A stretch of 8,609 nucleotides of DNA, taken from assembly GCA_030621275.1 (NCBI GenBank), contig JAUXHY010000034.1, positions 1 to 8,609 of the forward strand, in the 5' to 3' direction. This document shows, piece after piece, positions 6,941 through 8,609 of this stretch. The notes below the pieces were generated by a model, which saw only the letters and a list, made by a program, of their open reading frames with translations, ran no database searches and had not been told where the DNA came from. The stretch's first letter is position 1, and every line of letters begins with the position of its first letter. The translations under genes were made by a program, and so were the position numbers. The stretch comes from a bacterium. GTDB taxonomy: Bacteria > Fidelibacterota > Marinisomatia > Marinisomatales > JAHJCW01.

Positions 6941-8313
6941 CTAAACCTGTTATCATAATAATACTGAGCAATTATATCTACTTCTTTCAACTTTAAATAT
7001 GAATCAAGCGGGTCTCCATCGGCTGCCATGAATACGGCAAATACTACTTCCTGACTATCCCCGGGAGCCATATAAAACGGACCGGAGTTCATCAAGAATC
7101 TTCTGTCATGGGATGACCAAAAGTCTTGATCAACAATTTCATTATCCAAATTATCTATATTTTTAGTAGGATCCCCGGGAAGAGTATATGCACTACCTCC
7201 AGTGTACATATCATCAATTTTTGTTCCGTTATTATTTAACCCTTTCATCAAATTATATGCTTCCATTGCTGAATTGGGTTCACCAAATATATTATCTCCC
7301 ACATTCCAACGCTTCAATAGTCCAGCAAAGGAGGTCATTTGCAAATTTTTATAATTCGGTATCTCTCTTCCGAATGCGTAAGCAGTTTCCCCGTTAGCCG
7401 GGACAATAGGTCCTTGGAAAAAATCGTAACCTACCGCAGGAGTTCCATCAATATAATTGGCGAAGTCATGATCATCACCGTCATTATAACAAATACCCAT
7501 ACCAAGTGTTGTATCACAGCCAACAAAATCATCGGCTGCATCACCTAGGTCAGGGTCAGACCATAATCCAACGTACATTTCATCAATCGGGTCATCGCCT
7601 TTGTTGATAATAAGGTCTTTGATAAACATCATATCACCCAATGCATCCGAACGGTCAAAACCAAAGATAGTTCTTTGCACTTCAACACCCAATGGCGCAG
7701 TGTGGAAAACCGTATGGAGTGAATCTAACCCATCGTTCATAACCATCCAAATAACCTGATCACCAATAAAATCCGGATGGTCGGGACCAAAGGGAAGCGG
7801 CTCATATTCGCCATTCTCATTTTCATCAACCCACGGTGCACCTAATGCCACGGGCCAATTTTGAATATCTGTGTTATTAATAGGATCGGCGAGATCACGT
7901 TTACTTACTTTATATATCTTATATTTTGGATTAGCATGATCAGCACCCCACGGCCCACTTGCATATTCCCCGGCATATTCCCCTGCCGACACTCGCACTT
8001 CACCATATACTCTACCACCCAGCCATACTCCAGATGCAAACACAGTTTGACCGCCATGTTGATAACCCCACGGACCAACGTATATATAGTCTTTAGGCCA
8101 GGTAAGTCCGCTCCGTCCTGAAATATTGTGACTAACAAACATACCATTATTTTCCATATCGCAATCAATGCGGTTGCCATCAAAATTATTAGACGACTGA
8201 ATCGTTGGTTTTTGTATTTGCGTATTTCCTTTACTATCTTTGTTTTCAGCATTCAGTATTGCTAATAAGATAAGTAATAGTACTAATAATGCTTTGAATT
8301 TATTCTTTTTCAT
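6910..8313 (-). CDS. N-terminal part of a frameshifted T9SS cargo protein (signal peptide and conserved exported region)
   Basis: The product has 467 residues to a TAA at 6910-6912. It starts with a clear Sec signal peptide: MKKNKFK, then a Leu/Ile core to about residue 20 with probable cleavage after NA. The mature part resembles the N-terminal region of large secreted FCB proteins that carry T9SS tails. Landmarks are the FASGVWLGGRVYGEVR strand (92-107), an acidic loop DENENGEYE (163-171) followed by GDQVIWMVMND, and DRRFLMNSGPFYMAPGDSQE (403-422) before a helix near IIAQYYYDNRF. No enzymatic motif is seen. It begins by an ATGA overlap with the upstream cargo gene. Its final residues SFLPPSLK are out of frame; the natural continuation lies in the other frame and leads into the FN3-like and sorting domains. 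As it stands, a product of this frame alone would be exported but unsorted. Confidence 0.85.
   Translation of the reverse strand: MKKNKFKALLVLLLILLAILNAENKDSKGNTQIQKPTIQSSNNFDGNRIDCDMENNGMFVSHNISGRSGLTWPKDYIYVGPWGYQHGGQTVFASGVWLGGRVYGEVRVSAGEYAGEYASGPWGADHANPKYKIYKVSKRDLADPINNTDIQNWPVALGAPWVDENENGEYEPLPFGPDHPDFIGDQVIWMVMNDGLDSLHTVFHTAPLGVEVQRTIFGFDRSDALGDMMFIKDLIINKGDDPIDEMYVGLWSDPDLGDAADDFVGCDTTLGMGICYNDGDDHDFANYIDGTPAVGYDFFQGPIVPANGETAYAFGREIPNYKNLQMTSFAGLLKRWNVGDNIFGEPNSAMEAYNLMKGLNNNGTKIDDMYTGGSAYTLPGDPTKNIDNLDNEIVDQDFWSSHDRRFLMNSGPFYMAPGDSQEVVFAVFMAADGDPLDSYLKLKEVDIIAQYYYDNRFRTSFLPPSLK
6913..6940 (-). other. Frameshift junction joining the two halves of the T9SS cargo gene
   Basis: On the minus strand the upstream frame runs through DNRFRTSFLPPSLK to TAA at 6910-6912. 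The frame of the downstream half is open only below a TAG at 6941-6943. The shift must therefore lie in these 28 bases. Adding one base would restore a continuous protein of about 1,110 residues. A run of five C on the coding strand (G at 6923-6927) is an obvious place for an indel: six C would give LPPKPQVTATSLDD in frame. Whether this is a real mutation or a sequencing error cannot be decided here. Confidence 0.85.
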
Positions 8314-8609
8314 GATTGTGGTTGAATTATTGCTATTTTTATTATTTTATTACCTTGTTCAGTTTCTATATGTACAATGTACATCCCGCTTGGTACCGGG
8401 TTGGAATGATAATCGCGAACATCCCATATTTCAAACTGAGTCCCATTGTTATGCTCTATTTTTCTAACCATTGTTCCTGATAAGTCAAAAACTCGCAAAA
8501 CACATTTTCCTTCTTCAGGTAAATGCGTAAAATGAATTTGTCTGTCATCAGCGCTCTTTTCTTCAGGATTATACCCAAAGTATGGATTTGGCCATACATT
8601 TATATTCTC
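8310..8609 (-). CDS. T9SS cargo protein, C-terminal sorting domain only (partial)
   Basis: The gene enters from the right edge, so its 5' part is outside the window. The visible 99 residues are almost wholly a Por/T9SS type A sorting domain: VWPNPYFGYNPEE, a RVFDLSGTMVRKIEHNN strand pair, SGMYIVHIETEQG and a terminal KIIKIAII strand, ending in TGA at 8310-8312. A methionine within this stretch (8496-8498) should not be taken as the start, since the domain begins well before it. The stop overlaps the ATG of the next cargo gene (ATGA), indicating translational coupling of two cargo genes. The domain aligns without gaps with the sorting domain at 4979-5275, with about three quarters of residues identical. 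What the protein itself does cannot be known from this fragment. Confidence 0.9.
   Translation of the reverse strand, partial: ENINVWPNPYFGYNPEEKSADDRQIHFTHLPEEGKCVLRVFDLSGTMVRKIEHNNGTQFEIWDVRDYHSNPVPSGMYIVHIETEQGNKIIKIAIIQPQS
8506..8591. repeat. Near-identical direct repeat inside a T9SS sorting domain, copy 2
   Basis: The partner of 5175-5260. The exact run is 8506-8564; the differences are at 8565 and 8589 and do not change the protein. The repeat lies in the same orientation and in the same part of the domain as copy 1. The two copies could recombine and delete or exchange the cargo gene between them. Confidence 0.9.

Noticed and set aside
7861..8467. Open frames on either strand overlapping the signal-peptide end of the cargo gene
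   Set aside because: All lie in other frames of well-supported coding sequence and show no domain or ribosome site.

Overview
The window is AT-rich and holds no rRNA, tRNA, CRISPR array or insertion sequence. The two right-hand secreted proteins end in a type IX secretion (Por) C-terminal sorting domain. Their N-terminal family is one I associate with Ignavibacteriota, Calditrichota, Marinimicrobia and related FCB-group bacteria. I therefore infer an uncultured-type FCB bacterium outside the classical Bacteroidia; the phylum is not settled by this sequence.

Left part, + strand (1-4978). The end of a SpoU/TrmH-family RNA 2'-O-methyltransferase is followed, after 67 bp, by six tightly packed genes. 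These are a CPBP (CAAX/Abi-type) intramembrane protease, an MgtE Mg2+ transporter/channel, a membrane-anchored family 2 glycosyltransferase, an exported DUF3108-like protein, a small multi-pass membrane protein, and a protein with the type II dehydroquinate dehydratase (AroQ) fold. Every junction overlaps: ATGA, TAATG, ATGA (or a 13-base overlap), a long out-of-frame overlap of about 80-90 bases, and ATGA. They look like one translationally coupled transcription unit, mostly concerned with the envelope. The AroQ-like protein has lost essentially all known catalytic residues and is best read as a pseudoenzyme.

Right part, - strand (4979-8609). This converges on the operon with no intergenic base between the two stop codons. 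It holds the 3' end of one T9SS cargo gene (cut by the window edge) and, coupled to it by an ATGA overlap, a second large T9SS cargo gene. That second gene is broken by a single frameshift between 6913 and 6940: the N-terminal part (6910-8313) carries the signal peptide, and the C-terminal part (4979-6940) carries an FN3-like region, acidic loops and the sorting domain. The two sorting domains align without gaps, and about 85 bp of them are almost identical in DNA while the rest has diverged, which suggests recombination or gene conversion between neighbouring cargo genes.

The points most worth a second look are the AroQ pseudoenzyme at the end of the envelope operon, the frameshift that separates a secretion cargo from its sorting signal, the conserved patch shared by the sorting domains, and the long dual-coding overlap at 4098-4188.
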